Shown one piece after another: positions 43,676-52,350 of a stretch of 64,000 bases of DNA. The stretch's first letter is position 1. Every line of letters starts with the position of its first letter. The DNA is taken from NCBI RefSeq assembly GCF_900177425.1, contig NZ_LT840184.1, positions 636,837 to 700,836 on the forward strand, read 5' to 3'. The position numbers and the translations under genes are program-made. The DNA is from Paenibacillus uliginis N3/975. Its GTDB lineage: Bacteria > Bacillota > Bacilli > Paenibacillales > Paenibacillaceae. Below the pieces are notes generated by a model, which was given only the letters and a program-made list of their open reading frames with translations, was not told the origin of the DNA and did no database searches.

Positions 43676-43930
43676 TTAATTTCCAGATTGCATTTTATAG
43701 TTCCTCAAAATCATACCATTAGTCTTCGTCATACCGAACTTGTCATAATAAGGAACTAAGTCATCGTCACAACATAAATCAATCATATATATGTCATCAA
43801 GTTCTTTTAGCATCCGATTTACTAGTTCCTTGCCTATACCTTTATTTTTGTATTCTGGTAAAACTTCAAGAAATGGAATGTAGGCAGATAGTTTCAAAAT
43901 CCCTGTACTAGACTCATTGTTTATAAACAT
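43676..43930 (-). pseudogene. N-terminally truncated GNAT acetyltransferase
   Basis: The 84-aa frame holds the acetyl-CoA-binding half of a GNAT enzyme ('FLEVLPEYKNKGIGKELVNR') and the C-terminal 'YYDKFGM' element, but lacks the first 40-50 residues (strands 1-3) that the family needs. No ribosome site precedes the ATG at 43930; the sequence upstream runs straight into the terminator hairpin at 43936. It is therefore most likely a remnant left by deletion. A short functional protein is less likely. Confidence 0.65.
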
Positions 43931-43935
43931 ACAAA

Positions 43936-43971
43936 AGACAGGAGAGAGCCTGGGTTGGCATCTCCTGTCTC
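43936..43971 (-). terminator. hairpin between the GNAT remnant and the NlpC-like gene
   Basis: GACAGGAGA pairs with TCTCCTGTC around an 18-base loop. A-rich sequence on its left gives a partial T-run on the minus strand, so it can end the 44006-44629 transcript. Confidence 0.65.
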
Positions 43972-44005
43972 AAAGAAGGTAAATTATCGTTGCTACGAAG
44001 CCCGA

Positions 44006-44629
44006 CTAACCAGTCTTTCCGAATCTGAAAATTTTCCCTCTATCTTTGGTGTCCGTCACAGGTTGGAAGGTTGAAGTAGAGGATAACGATGAGTTCACCA
44101 AATTATTCAAATAACCATCAAGAGGGCCCCGATATATTTCATTCAATTGCGGTGAATTGGAGAAATCCTCTGGCGTGACGAGGTGCGGAGGTTTATTAAC
44201 CAGATGCAGTCCGGCTTGCTCAAAGACAGTCGCTACGAAGTGGGAACAGAAGTAGGCATCATCGCGATCGATATGAATTCTAAATAGTATACCCAGCAGT
44301 CCAAGCAGGTTGTACTTATAGCGATCCTGATCGTGCATCATTTCTTTGACCAGGTTGTACATATGCTGGTAATCTTCACAGCTGACACGGCAGCGGTAAA
44401 CAGCGCATTCTGATGTGCGGAAGAAAGGTGCTCTAAGATTCTCGCGGACCAAACCTCCATCGAACGGATTGTTCGCTTGTTTACGACCGAAGCTGTAAAC
44501 TTCATGCAGATCGGAATCAAACGCGATAGAAGCGTGATTCAGCGGGGCATTCGTAAAGCATCGGATCATCCTGCTGAACCAGGTGCCTGTGCCTGTAAGC
44601 ACAATCCAAATATTTTGTTCCGTATACAT
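44006..44629 (-). CDS. permuted NlpC/P60 (YiiX/YebB-like) papain-fold hydrolase
   Basis: A 207-aa protein whose circularly permuted papain-fold motifs are in order: H32 in 'APLNHASIAFD' and C128 in 'YFCSHFVATVFEQAG'. Such proteins act on peptide or lipid amide bonds, but most remain uncharacterised. There is no signal peptide, so it is probably cytosolic. AAAGGAG precedes the start at 44629 on this strand. The last 45 residues are Ser/Thr-rich and poorly conserved in appearance. It stands alone. Confidence 0.75.
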   Translation of the reverse strand: MYTEQNIWIVLTGTGTWFSRMIRCFTNAPLNHASIAFDSDLHEVYSFGRKQANNPFDGGLVRENLRAPFFRTSECAVYRCRVSCEDYQHMYNLVKEMMHDQDRYKYNLLGLLGILFRIHIDRDDAYFCSHFVATVFEQAGLHLVNKPPHLVTPEDFSNSPQLNEIYRGPLDGYLNNLVNSSLSSTSTFQPVTDTKDRGKIFRFGKTG

Positions 44630-44888
44630 ACTCGCAAACTCCTTTGTTAACGGTCCATACCTGTACTCATATATATGCTTGCTCCTTTCACAATAAACGA
44701 AAAGAGCGTGCTATTCAAGTTAAAAAAAACCATTTTCTTTCAAATCAGTTATTATACCACTTATTTAAAAAGAGCTCTCAGAAGAGCAGACATAAAGGTG
44801 AAGAGAGCTAATTAACGATGTTTTTCTTATAAAAATCTCGGCTACTGCAGTACGTTGAAGGAGAACGGAATCCCAATCTAGAATTGTA
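44630..44888. other. 259-bp gap between divergent genes
   Basis: Holds the ribosome site of the minus-strand gene and AT-rich sequence (A-run at 44722-44729). I see no gene or clear promoter pair. Confidence 0.4.
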
Positions 44889-44905
44889 TGTACAATAATT
44901 GTACA
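44889..44905. promoter_or_regulatory. 17-bp palindrome before the sensor kinase gene
   Basis: TGTACAATAATTGTACA has perfect 8-bp arms around one base. It sits 27 bp before the start codon and contains TACAAT, so it may be an operator over the promoter. Confidence 0.5.
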
Positions 44906-44931
44906 ACGAGAGATTGGGGGAACTTCAGACG

Positions 44932-46014
44932 ATGATTAATGGCAAAAGCCTATGCAGCGATCTCATGATTCAGGCTATAGAGAGGGCACCGATCGGAACG
45001 GCATTTCTTAATTCCGAAGGATACATCATAAATGTTAATCCTTTCGCATGTTTACTGGTGGGATGCGAAGCTGATGAGCTTATGAATCGCTCTATTCATG
45101 ACTGGATCCATCCGGATGATGCTTCGTTGGTTCATTCCCGCCTCGCTGAGCTGTTAAAGGGAGATCAGCATACCAATCAGGTTGAGCTAAGGATGCTTCA
45201 TAAATTGGGTCATATGCTATGGGTGTCTTCCACATTGTCTGCGGTAAAAGATGACGAAGGAAGAATCTTCGGATTTGTGGTACATTTAATCGATCTGACA
45301 GCGCAGAAGAGAGCCTACCATTACGCAGAGGAAGTGATGATTCAATCTGACAAGCTGTCGATGGCAGGACAGCTGGCAGCTGGTATAGCTCATGAAATCC
45401 GAAATCCGATGACATCTATCAAGGGCTTTGTTCAGCTTATGCGTTCAGGCTCAGGAAGTAAAGAGGAGTATTTTGACATTATATCTTCCGAAATCGAACG
45501 TATCGAGCTGATCCTTGGGGAACTGCTGTTATTAGCTAAGCCCCAGGGTATCAAATATGGGCAAAAAGATATTCGGCTTCTGCTTGAACAGGTTATCACT
45601 CTTCTTAATACTCAGGCCATCCTCAACAATGTGGAGATTATCACGAGATTCGGCACGGAAGCAGCTTATGTGAAATGTGATGAAAATCAAATGAAACAGG
45701 TGTTCATAAATTTTATTAAGAATGCAGTAGAATCCATGCCGGGTGGGGGGAAACTTACAATTCATATCGAATGCGACAGTGTGGATCAGCTTGTTATTTT
45801 TTTTGTAGACGAGGGCTGCGGCATTCCGGAATCTATTTTATCCCGGCTGGGTGAACCGTTTTATACGACAAAAGAAAAAGGAACCGGTCTTGGCTTTATG
45901 ATCAGTAAAAAAATGATCGAGGATCACTGCGGCCAAGTTGTCGTATTCAGTAAGCCCAATGAGGGAACAACGATAAAGGTTACACTGCCCCTCGCACATA
46001 CGGCGAATGACTGA
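44932..46014 (+). CDS. cytoplasmic PAS-domain sporulation-type sensor histidine kinase
   Basis: The 360-aa protein has a PAS/PAC sensor (about residues 10-135, 'IINVNPFACLLVGCEADELM' to 'GFVVHLIDLTAQKRA'), a HisKA dimerisation helix with phospho-accepting H154 in 'GIAHEIRNPMTSIKGFVQLM', and an HATPase domain ('NFIKNAVESM', 'DEGCGIP', 'EPFYTTKEKGTGLGF'). It resembles Kin-type kinases that feed the Spo0 phosphorelay. No membrane segment and no adjacent response regulator fit an orphan sporulation kinase. ATG 44932 follows TTGGGGGAA; the frame is open from TTG 44899, which lies inside the palindrome. Confidence 0.87.
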   Translation: MINGKSLCSDLMIQAIERAPIGTAFLNSEGYIINVNPFACLLVGCEADELMNRSIHDWIHPDDASLVHSRLAELLKGDQHTNQVELRMLHKLGHMLWVSSTLSAVKDDEGRIFGFVVHLIDLTAQKRAYHYAEEVMIQSDKLSMAGQLAAGIAHEIRNPMTSIKGFVQLMRSGSGSKEEYFDIISSEIERIELILGELLLLAKPQGIKYGQKDIRLLLEQVITLLNTQAILNNVEIITRFGTEAAYVKCDENQMKQVFINFIKNAVESMPGGGKLTIHIECDSVDQLVIFFVDEGCGIPESILSRLGEPFYTTKEKGTGLGFMISKKMIEDHCGQVVVFSKPNEGTTIKVTLPLAHTAND

Positions 46015-46054
46015 CAGCAATTGCAAGTAACACGTAACTGACGTGTAATGATGC

Positions 46055-46102
46055 TTTAGGTTTAATAAAACTCTTGACCAGATGTATCCTTAAACCTAAA
46101 TT
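46055..46102 (+). promoter_or_regulatory. niaP-like gene promoter with long inverted repeat
   Basis: TTTAGGTTTAA (46055-46065) and TTAAACCTAAA (46090-46100) are perfect 11-bp inverted copies. They flank TTGACC (46074-46079); the right arm covers a TAAATT -10 box (46097-46102) at 17 bp. A dimer bound to both arms would close the promoter. Confidence 0.65.
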
Positions 46103-46134
46103 ATAGAAAGATACAGGAAGAAGGAGGGCTGTTC

Positions 46135-47352
46135 ATGAGTCATACTCACTTGATGAACGATCCCAAACGGCGTAAATTGCTGTTCAGCGCCGGCCTCAGC
46201 TGGATGTTTGATGCTATGGACGTCGGCATGATCTCATTTATTGTGGCTGCACTGGCTACAGAATGGTCGCTTAGCTCACAGCAGATTGGTGTGCTTACAA
46301 GCACCACTTCCATCGGAATGGTGTTTGGTGCTGCACTTGCGGGCTTTTTGGCGGATAAGTACGGCCGGAAAAATATTTTACTGTGGACACTGCTTATTTT
46401 TTCAGCAGCAAGCGGTTTATCCGCACTCGCCACAGGTTTTGTTATGCTCTGTATTTTTCGATTTATTGCAGGTTTCGGGCTGGGAGGCGAACTGCCAGTA
46501 GCTTCGACTCTTGTGTCTGAAAGCATGCCGGTGGAAGACCGCGGCAGAGCGGTTGTGCTGCTCGAAAGCTTTTGGGCTGCGGGATGGATTTTGTCAGCGT
46601 TGATCGCTTACTTTATCATTCCGGATTATGGGTGGAAAATGGCATTTGTCATTGGAGCGTTACCTGCGTTTTACGCGCTATACTTGCGGAGAGCGATTGA
46701 AGATCCTCCAAGGTATCTTCAGCAGAAGAGCGCACGCAAGCTGACATTCATTCAGCGTGTACAATCCGTCTGGTCTCAGGAGCACCGTAAAACGACGATT
46801 ATGTTATGGATTCTCTGGTTTACGGTTGTGTTCTCTTACTATGGAATGTTTCTATGGCTGCCGACGGTTATGCTAGACAAAGGCTTTAGCCTGGTCAAAA
46901 GCTTTCAGTATGTGTTGATTATGACACTCGCACAGTTACCGGGATATTTCACTGCCGCTTACTTCATTGAAAAGTACGGTCGAAAGTTTGTGCTTGTTAC
47001 TTACTTAATTTTTACGGCTCTTAGTGCTATATGGTTCGGCTATGCTGATTCCGTTGGCACCCTAATGGCTGCTGGCATTTGCCTTTCCTTCTTTAATTTG
47101 GGCGCCTGGGGCGGTTTGTACGCCTATAGTCCAGAATTGTATCCGACGCGCGTGCGCTCCACCGGAGTCGGGCTTGCAACGTCCTTTGGACGTATCGGCG
47201 GTGTGATCGCGCCACTGTTGGTTGGCGTGCTGAAGGGGAGGGGGACAAGCATCGAATCGATCTTCATTATGTTTTTTATCGTGATTTTGATCGGGGCATT
47301 CGGTGTGATGCTGTTAGGCAAGGAAACGAAGGGGCGGGAGTTAGCTGATTAG
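46135..47352 (+). CDS. MFS transporter, NiaP/aromatic-acid type
   Basis: A 405-aa protein with 12 membrane segments. 'SWMFDAMDVGMISFIVAAL' in segment 1 with its acidic residues, 'GFLADKYGRKNI', and the sugar-porter-like 'PELYPTRVRSTGVG' and 'RFIAGFGLGGELPVA' place it close to the niacin transporter NiaP and benzoate/MhpT carriers. It may import nicotinate or an aromatic acid. AAGGAGGG precedes ATG 46135. A perfect 11-bp inverted repeat flanks the promoter, so expression is regulated, though it does not match a NiaR site that I can recall. Confidence 0.82.
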   Translation: MSHTHLMNDPKRRKLLFSAGLSWMFDAMDVGMISFIVAALATEWSLSSQQIGVLTSTTSIGMVFGAALAGFLADKYGRKNILLWTLLIFSAASGLSALATGFVMLCIFRFIAGFGLGGELPVASTLVSESMPVEDRGRAVVLLESFWAAGWILSALIAYFIIPDYGWKMAFVIGALPAFYALYLRRAIEDPPRYLQQKSARKLTFIQRVQSVWSQEHRKTTIMLWILWFTVVFSYYGMFLWLPTVMLDKGFSLVKSFQYVLIMTLAQLPGYFTAAYFIEKYGRKFVLVTYLIFTALSAIWFGYADSVGTLMAAGICLSFFNLGAWGGLYAYSPELYPTRVRSTGVGLATSFGRIGGVIAPLLVGVLKGRGTSIESIFIMFFIVILIGAFGVMLLGKETKGRELAD

Positions 47353-47383
47353 CGATAACCGGAGTTTAGGAGAATAACCTAAC

Positions 47384-47431
47384 AAGAGGGGTGCCTCAAG
47401 GTCATGGATTAGACCTTGAGGCACCCCTCTT
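47384..47431. terminator. bidirectional terminator with 20-bp perfect stem
   Basis: Arms 47384-47403 and 47412-47431 are perfectly complementary around an 8-base loop, ending the convergent transporter and RNase J genes. Confidence 0.95.
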
Positions 47432-47447
47432 TGTGTGATGTATTTTG

Positions 47448-49163
47448 TTATACCTCCATGATGGAAGGCATAATGAACGGACTTCGTCCCAATTCTCTTT
47501 TGAAATAGCGGTTTAGTGTCGTTGTGGTGATCTGTTCCCAGGCTGCGCGGTCATATTCCCGCTGCTCACCTGCCTTATTGAGATGCTTACGGAGCATAGC
47601 CTCGGCACGGCGCAGCAGCGGCTTGGAATCCTGCATGTATACAAAACCGCGGGTGATCAATTCAGGTCCGGCAAGCAGCTTGCGTGTTTCACGGTTTATC
47701 GTAATTGCAACAATGACAACACCGTCATGCGCGAGCTGAACGCGCTCCTCTAGCAGTTCTTTTTCATGAGTGCGAAGTTCGCCATTGTTGATATACACAT
47801 CCCCGGAAGGGATATTTCGGCCTTTGCGGGCTCCGTTCCGGTATAGGGACAGTGTGTTGCCGATATTAAGAAGATACACATGGTTCTCCGGTACGCCGAC
47901 CTGTATGGCCAATTGACGGTGGTTCAGCATCATCCGGTATTCACCATGAATAGGTACAAAATACTTTGGACGCAAGCTGCTGAGCATCAGCTTCAGATCT
48001 TCCCGGCATCCGTGCCCCGACGTATGGATGTCCAGTATGGAGCCATAACGTACATCTGCACCAGCACGCATCAGCAGATCGATGCTGCGGTTTACGTTCT
48101 GCGTGTTGCCCGGAATCGGTGAAGATGAGAAGATGACGGTATCGTCAGGATGAATTTGAATGGAACGGTGTGCTCCCGAGGCAATTCGGGTAAGCGCAGC
48201 ATTCGGCTCTCCCTGACTGCCGGTACAGATGATCAAAACCTGCCCATCACGGTACCGATTAACGGCTTTGACGTCAATTATCATACCGTCGGGAACACGA
48301 ATGTAGCCAAGCTCCTGTCCGATGACAAATACCTTTTCCATACTGCGTCCGACAATAGCGATTTTACGGTTCGTGCGGATCGCAGCATCCACAACCTGCT
48401 GCAGCCGGTGAACATTGGAGGCAAAGGTTGCGAATAATATCCGGCCAGGGCATTCTTGAAACTGCTTAAGTATGGAATCGCCTACAGTTCGTTCAGAAGG
48501 CGTGAAGCCTTCACGCTCACTATTTGTACTGTCCGCAAGCAGAGCCAGTACACCTCTCTGACCGATGCTCATAATTTTGTGAATATCGGCGGGTTTATCC
48601 TCCGGTGTAAAGTCGAACTTAAAGTCTCCGGTATGTACGACCGGCCCATAAGGTGTCTCGACCACGATGCCAAAAGCATCGGGAATACTGTGCGTTGTCC
48701 GGAAGAAATGGACGGAAAGATGCTTGAAAGAGATGGTCTCGCTTTCATGGAAAATACGCAAGTCGCTTTGATCCAGCAACCGGTGCTCTTCCAGCTTGGC
48801 ACGTACAAGACCTATCGTTAGCGGGCCGCCGTATATCGGCATCTGAATCTGGCGTAGTACATAAGGGATTGCCCCGATATGGTCTTCATGGCCATGCGTG
48901 AGAAACAGTCCTTTGATCTTGCTTTTATTCTCAATCAGGTAGCGGATATCGGGAATAATATAATCTACACCGCTCATTTCAGCGTCCGGAAATTTAAGAC
49001 CGGCATCAATAATAATAATCTCATTTTTAAACTCAACACCGTACATATTCTTGCCGATTTCACCAAGACCTCCGAGCGAAAATATGCGTACAGGAGGCGA
49101 CGATGGCTTAGGCTTTTTGGAAGGAACCGTCTGGATCTTTTCTGTTAGAAGGGGTTTAGACAT
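47448..49163 (-). CDS. ribonuclease J
   Basis: A 571-aa metallo-beta-lactamase/beta-CASP RNase. The zinc motif is H90-G-H92-E-D94-H95 ('THGHEDHIGAIP'), preceded by 'GGLGEIGKNM', and 'HTGDFKFD' and 'HTSGHG' are the later ligands. RNase J combines 5'-3' exonuclease and endonuclease activity in mRNA decay and rRNA maturation. The first 24 residues form a Lys/Pro/Ser-rich extension absent from the 555-aa B. subtilis enzymes. Whether this is the J1 or J2 type cannot be decided here. It starts at 49163 in a gene-poor stretch and is monocistronic. Confidence 0.92.
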   Translation of the reverse strand: MSKPLLTEKIQTVPSKKPKPSSPPVRIFSLGGLGEIGKNMYGVEFKNEIIIIDAGLKFPDAEMSGVDYIIPDIRYLIENKSKIKGLFLTHGHEDHIGAIPYVLRQIQMPIYGGPLTIGLVRAKLEEHRLLDQSDLRIFHESETISFKHLSVHFFRTTHSIPDAFGIVVETPYGPVVHTGDFKFDFTPEDKPADIHKIMSIGQRGVLALLADSTNSEREGFTPSERTVGDSILKQFQECPGRILFATFASNVHRLQQVVDAAIRTNRKIAIVGRSMEKVFVIGQELGYIRVPDGMIIDVKAVNRYRDGQVLIICTGSQGEPNAALTRIASGAHRSIQIHPDDTVIFSSSPIPGNTQNVNRSIDLLMRAGADVRYGSILDIHTSGHGCREDLKLMLSSLRPKYFVPIHGEYRMMLNHRQLAIQVGVPENHVYLLNIGNTLSLYRNGARKGRNIPSGDVYINNGELRTHEKELLEERVQLAHDGVVIVAITINRETRKLLAGPELITRGFVYMQDSKPLLRRAEAMLRKHLNKAGEQREYDRAAWEQITTTTLNRYFKRELGRSPFIMPSIMEV

Positions 49164-49379
49164 AATGTAGAAGTATTCCTCTCTATGGTAATTAAGGGCA
49201 GTGCCCGAATATATGTGTTAATGATAAGTACCACTAACTAAGATATCAGAAAGTACAAGCTTATTGAAACGTATTTCTAAAATACAACGCGGACAAAAGG
49301 TTAATTTAGCACAAACAGACGAAGGACAGTCACCCATTTTCCTCTTTATTTATAATCTGTAGGAAGAGGAGGGCTGCCC

Positions 49380-50138
49380 GTGATAAAGCCGTTGAAGATT
49401 GAAGATGTTCTTCTGGCACCGGAAAACCATAACACATGGCAGCTGGATGCCATAAATAAATGGACGGTGAAAATGACGGACCGCGAATCCAAGTTCCCCT
49501 GTATTCCGGCTGTTCAAGGATATGCTTTTAATCATCTGAGGTACGGATTTGTTCAACAAGCTGAAGATTTCGCCGCGGAGGAGCAGCTAGCCGCTCTACT
49601 GCAGAATTATGGTGAGCAATCTAGAGTGTTAGGTCACTATACTTCACTGGTCGTATTTATTCACAGTAACGCTGAGCCGTACCGGAAGGACGGTGTAGAG
49701 TACTACGAACGATTATTTTGGTCTCTTTTAAGCCGTACTACGGCGATGGATCGTAAACCATGGCCTGCTCATTTACCGGATGATCCGTCGGATCATCTTT
49801 GGGAATTTTGCTATGACGGTGAACCTTATTTTGTATACTGCGGAACACCCGCTCACAAGCTTAGACGGAGTCGCAGCTTTCCTTACATGGTCCTTGCCTT
49901 TACGCCGCGATGGGTCCTTGAGAAGTTTAATTCGGCACCACTTCAGGCGGAGAAGACAAAACAGATGATCCGAAGAAGGCTTTACGCTTATGACCCTGTA
50001 CCTCCACATCCAGATCTGAAGATGTATGGGGCAGAAGACAATTATGAGTGGAGACAATATTTTTTACGTGACAGTGGCAATTCGCTATCATCATGTCCAT
50101 TCATGCGTATGTATCCTAATTATGAGAGCAAGACGTAA
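49380..50138 (+). CDS. YqcI/YcgG family protein
   Basis: The 252-aa product shows the conserved features of the YqcI/YcgG family: 'FPCIPAVQGYAFNHLRYGFV' near residue 39, 'WPAHLPDDPSDHLWEFCYDG' at the centre and 'RRSRSFPYMVLAFTPRW' afterwards. The function is unknown; the conserved Cys and aromatic residues hint at a cofactor or small-ligand site, but that is speculation. It starts at GTG 49380, six bases after AGGAGGG. Neighbours (RNase J divergent, chitinase downstream) give no functional clue. Confidence 0.82.
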   Translation: MIKPLKIEDVLLAPENHNTWQLDAINKWTVKMTDRESKFPCIPAVQGYAFNHLRYGFVQQAEDFAAEEQLAALLQNYGEQSRVLGHYTSLVVFIHSNAEPYRKDGVEYYERLFWSLLSRTTAMDRKPWPAHLPDDPSDHLWEFCYDGEPYFVYCGTPAHKLRRSRSFPYMVLAFTPRWVLEKFNSAPLQAEKTKQMIRRRLYAYDPVPPHPDLKMYGAEDNYEWRQYFLRDSGNSLSSCPFMRMYPNYESKT

Positions 50139-50180
50139 TTCTATAGAATCAATCGTCAGCTAGTTACTAAATAATCATTG

Positions 50181-50217
50181 GAAGGTGCCCTTCAGCATTT
50201 GGAGTGGCGCCTTTTTT
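50181..50217 (+). terminator. terminator of the YqcI/YcgG gene
   Basis: GAAGGTGCCCTTC-rich left arm pairs with GAGTGGCGCCTTTTTT (imperfect stem), followed by T6. Confidence 0.75.
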
Positions 50218-50434
50218 GGCTGGCTAGATATTTGAAGAAGGGCTAAGGTGATCGGGTGTCTGTACAATTTTGCCCCCGAATTAGCAAATCTTATCCTTGT
50301 TGTTCCAAATTTTACCGAGTTACACTGAAACTGAACTTATTTAAGTTTAACACTTTTGTGAGGAGGTGTGGAGGAAGAAAGTTTAAAAGAGGGCTTGGGA
50401 GTCTTTTTATTTTAATATGTGAAGGAGAGATGAA

Positions 50435-51838
50435 ATGACGAACAAACAAACGATAAAAATGAAAGCGCTTCTTTTAGGATTGGCTGTAATGCTGCTGCTG
50501 AGTATGTTCCCTGCATCCCAGTCAGCCGCAGCGTCAGCCTGTACTGATCCAGCCTGGAGCAGCACGGGTATCTATACCGAAGGAAATATAGTCTCCGACA
50601 ACGAGCATGCATGGAAAGCGAGATGGTGGACACAGGGCGAAGCGCCCGGCTCTGGAGGATCGTGGGGAGCGTGGCAGGACCTAGGAGCTTGTGATACCGG
50701 AACACCTCCAGTGGACCCACCGATAGACCCACCGATAGACCCACCGGTAAATCCGGTTCAAGGTGACCGAATGTATGTAGTTTATGCCAGCTCATGGAAT
50801 ACAAGCATTTATGATCTGAGTACAGCGAACATACCAGATTATATAACACATTTAAATCTTTCTTTTGTGAGACCGGATACGACGTATGCCCAAGGCTCTT
50901 ATGCATTTGACCAGGAGATTGCCGGATTGGAATTTTACGAAGGTGCTACGACGCCTAATGGACAGAAGAAGTTTACAGCACAGCAGTCACAGGATCTCCG
51001 CAATAATATTGCTGCTCTGAAAGCTCGCGGAATGAAGGTATTTGTGTCTGTGGGTGGATGGTCATACAGCCAAGGTACACAGTGGTCCCATTTCAACGCC
51101 AAAAATATCGTGGATCTGGCACAGGATCTCGGGGCGTCTGGAGTAGATATCGATTGGGAGTCCAGCAGTAGCAACTGCAACAAGCAAGTAGACAGCCAGT
51201 TCAGCTGCAGTAAGGACGGAGAAATCGCAGGCATCATTACAAGTCTAGATCAAGAGATTAATACTCGAAATTCCAATTTGCAAATTTCTATCGCGGGTTG
51301 GTCAACAGGAGCTTATTATGTGAAAGGAACACCATTTGAAGAAGGAAAAGTACAATGGGGTTCACCATTTGGAGGAACCATGTACAGGGTCGTGAAGGAT
51401 CATGGTAGCAAGATCGATTTTATCAACCTGATGTCTTACGACGGCGGTCAATATTTTGATCCGCGGGAAGGATATGAATCCTACCGTGCCATTTATAACG
51501 GGCCGATCAATATGGGGATGCAGATCGCTCCGGAAGGCTCCGGCGGTAACGTCCTGAAGCTGAATGCAGAACCGGGGACAGTATATGATGCAGAAATGCT
51601 GACAGGACAGAACAATATCGCAACCCAGTATTATAATGTAGAAACATTGGTCCAATATATTAAGAACAAGGGAAGAGCTAATGACGGATTCATGCTGTGG
51701 CAGCTGTGGAAACAGCGTGTTCATCAACCTGCCCCGTCAGGAGCAGCAACAGAGAACAGTGCCGGCCAATATGTATGCAGCAATCTGCCTCTTAATGGTG
51801 ACTGCAGCCAAAGCATTCCGGTTTTACCGAAATTATAA
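50435..51838 (+). CDS. secreted GH18 chitinase with N-terminal chitin-binding domain
   Basis: A 467-aa protein: signal peptide (1-32, ending 'QSAAASA'), a CBM5/12 chitin-binding module (about 34-85, 'WSSTGIYTEGNIVSDNEHAW' and 'APGSGGSWGAWQDLG'), a Pro-rich linker with PPIDPPID repeats (about 90-108), and a GH18 barrel (about 112-445). 'FVSVGGWSY' and the catalytic 'SGVDIDWE' (E242 as acid, D238 and D240) are visible, but the first Asp of DxxDxDxE is S235. 'INLMSYDGG' and 'DGFMLWQLW' complete the site. The C-terminus has two cysteines that may pair. GAAGGAGAG precedes ATG 50435. Confidence 0.9.
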   Translation: MTNKQTIKMKALLLGLAVMLLLSMFPASQSAAASACTDPAWSSTGIYTEGNIVSDNEHAWKARWWTQGEAPGSGGSWGAWQDLGACDTGTPPVDPPIDPPIDPPVNPVQGDRMYVVYASSWNTSIYDLSTANIPDYITHLNLSFVRPDTTYAQGSYAFDQEIAGLEFYEGATTPNGQKKFTAQQSQDLRNNIAALKARGMKVFVSVGGWSYSQGTQWSHFNAKNIVDLAQDLGASGVDIDWESSSSNCNKQVDSQFSCSKDGEIAGIITSLDQEINTRNSNLQISIAGWSTGAYYVKGTPFEEGKVQWGSPFGGTMYRVVKDHGSKIDFINLMSYDGGQYFDPREGYESYRAIYNGPINMGMQIAPEGSGGNVLKLNAEPGTVYDAEMLTGQNNIATQYYNVETLVQYIKNKGRANDGFMLWQLWKQRVHQPAPSGAATENSAGQYVCSNLPLNGDCSQSIPVLPKL

Positions 51839-51880
51839 TTTTTTGCGAAATTCAGAAGGTGTGAAATTCATATGTCCGAA

Positions 51881-51910
51881 TCCGACATCCATAGCGATGT
51901 CGGATATTTT
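51881..51910 (+). terminator. terminator of the chitinase gene
   Basis: TCCGACATC-CATAGC-GATGTCGGA followed by TATTTT. Confidence 0.85.
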
Positions 51911-51942
51911 GTGTTCTGGTAGGCATTTCATGTTTAAATAAC

Positions 51943-51988
51943 AAAAACAGCCGGTAAACAGGCAGGGAGGTCTCTGGCTTACCGACTG
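51943..51988 (-). terminator. terminator of the 112-aa gene (minus strand)
   Basis: CAGCCGGTAA and TTACCGACTG pair (one mismatch), with five A on the left giving a T-run on the minus strand. Confidence 0.7.
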
Positions 51989-52011
51989 CTATTGTATATG
52001 GATATTATTCA

Positions 52012-52350
52012 TCATTGAGGCATTATGGTATATGCACCCCGTCCGGTTTGCAGCGTTAACTGATGATCTTCAACGTTTACTGAGGATAGACCGTCCACAG
52101 CAAGGGTAAAGGTGCTGTCAGGGAGGGGGGACTCATGCCCATCTGTTATGACAACTCCGCTTCCGTGAAGCAGAAGTGCTTTGCAGGCAACGTAGTCATC
52201 AATTGAACAATTATCGCCATCTTGGTACCCGATAAATTCGAGCATCAAGCGAGCCTGATCCAGATCATCCTGCTCACGTTTTTGGATAAGTAAATTTTGA
52301 TTTGTATGTGACTGTAGCCATTCTGATACGTCTTCCAGCGGATGTTTCAT
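52012..52350 (-). CDS. hypothetical protein, 112 aa
   Basis: I do not recognise this protein. It is soluble and acidic, without signal peptide or membrane segment. The N-terminal half is charged and helical ('LEDVSEWLQSHTNQN', 'DQARLMLEFIGYQDGD'), and the C-terminal half is predicted to be beta-rich ('FTLAVDGLSSVNVEDHQLTL'). A good ribosome site, GAGGAAGG, precedes ATG 52350 and a terminator follows, so it is likely expressed. Codon use is ordinary. It lies next to the chitinase gene, convergently. Confidence 0.65.
   Translation of the reverse strand: MKHPLEDVSEWLQSHTNQNLLIQKREQDDLDQARLMLEFIGYQDGDNCSIDDYVACKALLLHGSGVVITDGHESPLPDSTFTLAVDGLSSVNVEDHQLTLQTGRGAYTIMPQ

Noticed and set aside
50256..50438. 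60-codon plus-strand frame before the chitinase gene
   Set aside because: No ribosome site, Cys/Arg-rich translation, and it runs through the chitinase leader and its Shine-Dalgarno.
50713..50755. CRISPR-like or functional tandem repeat
   Set aside because: These are short coding repeats for the PPIDPPID linker of the chitinase.
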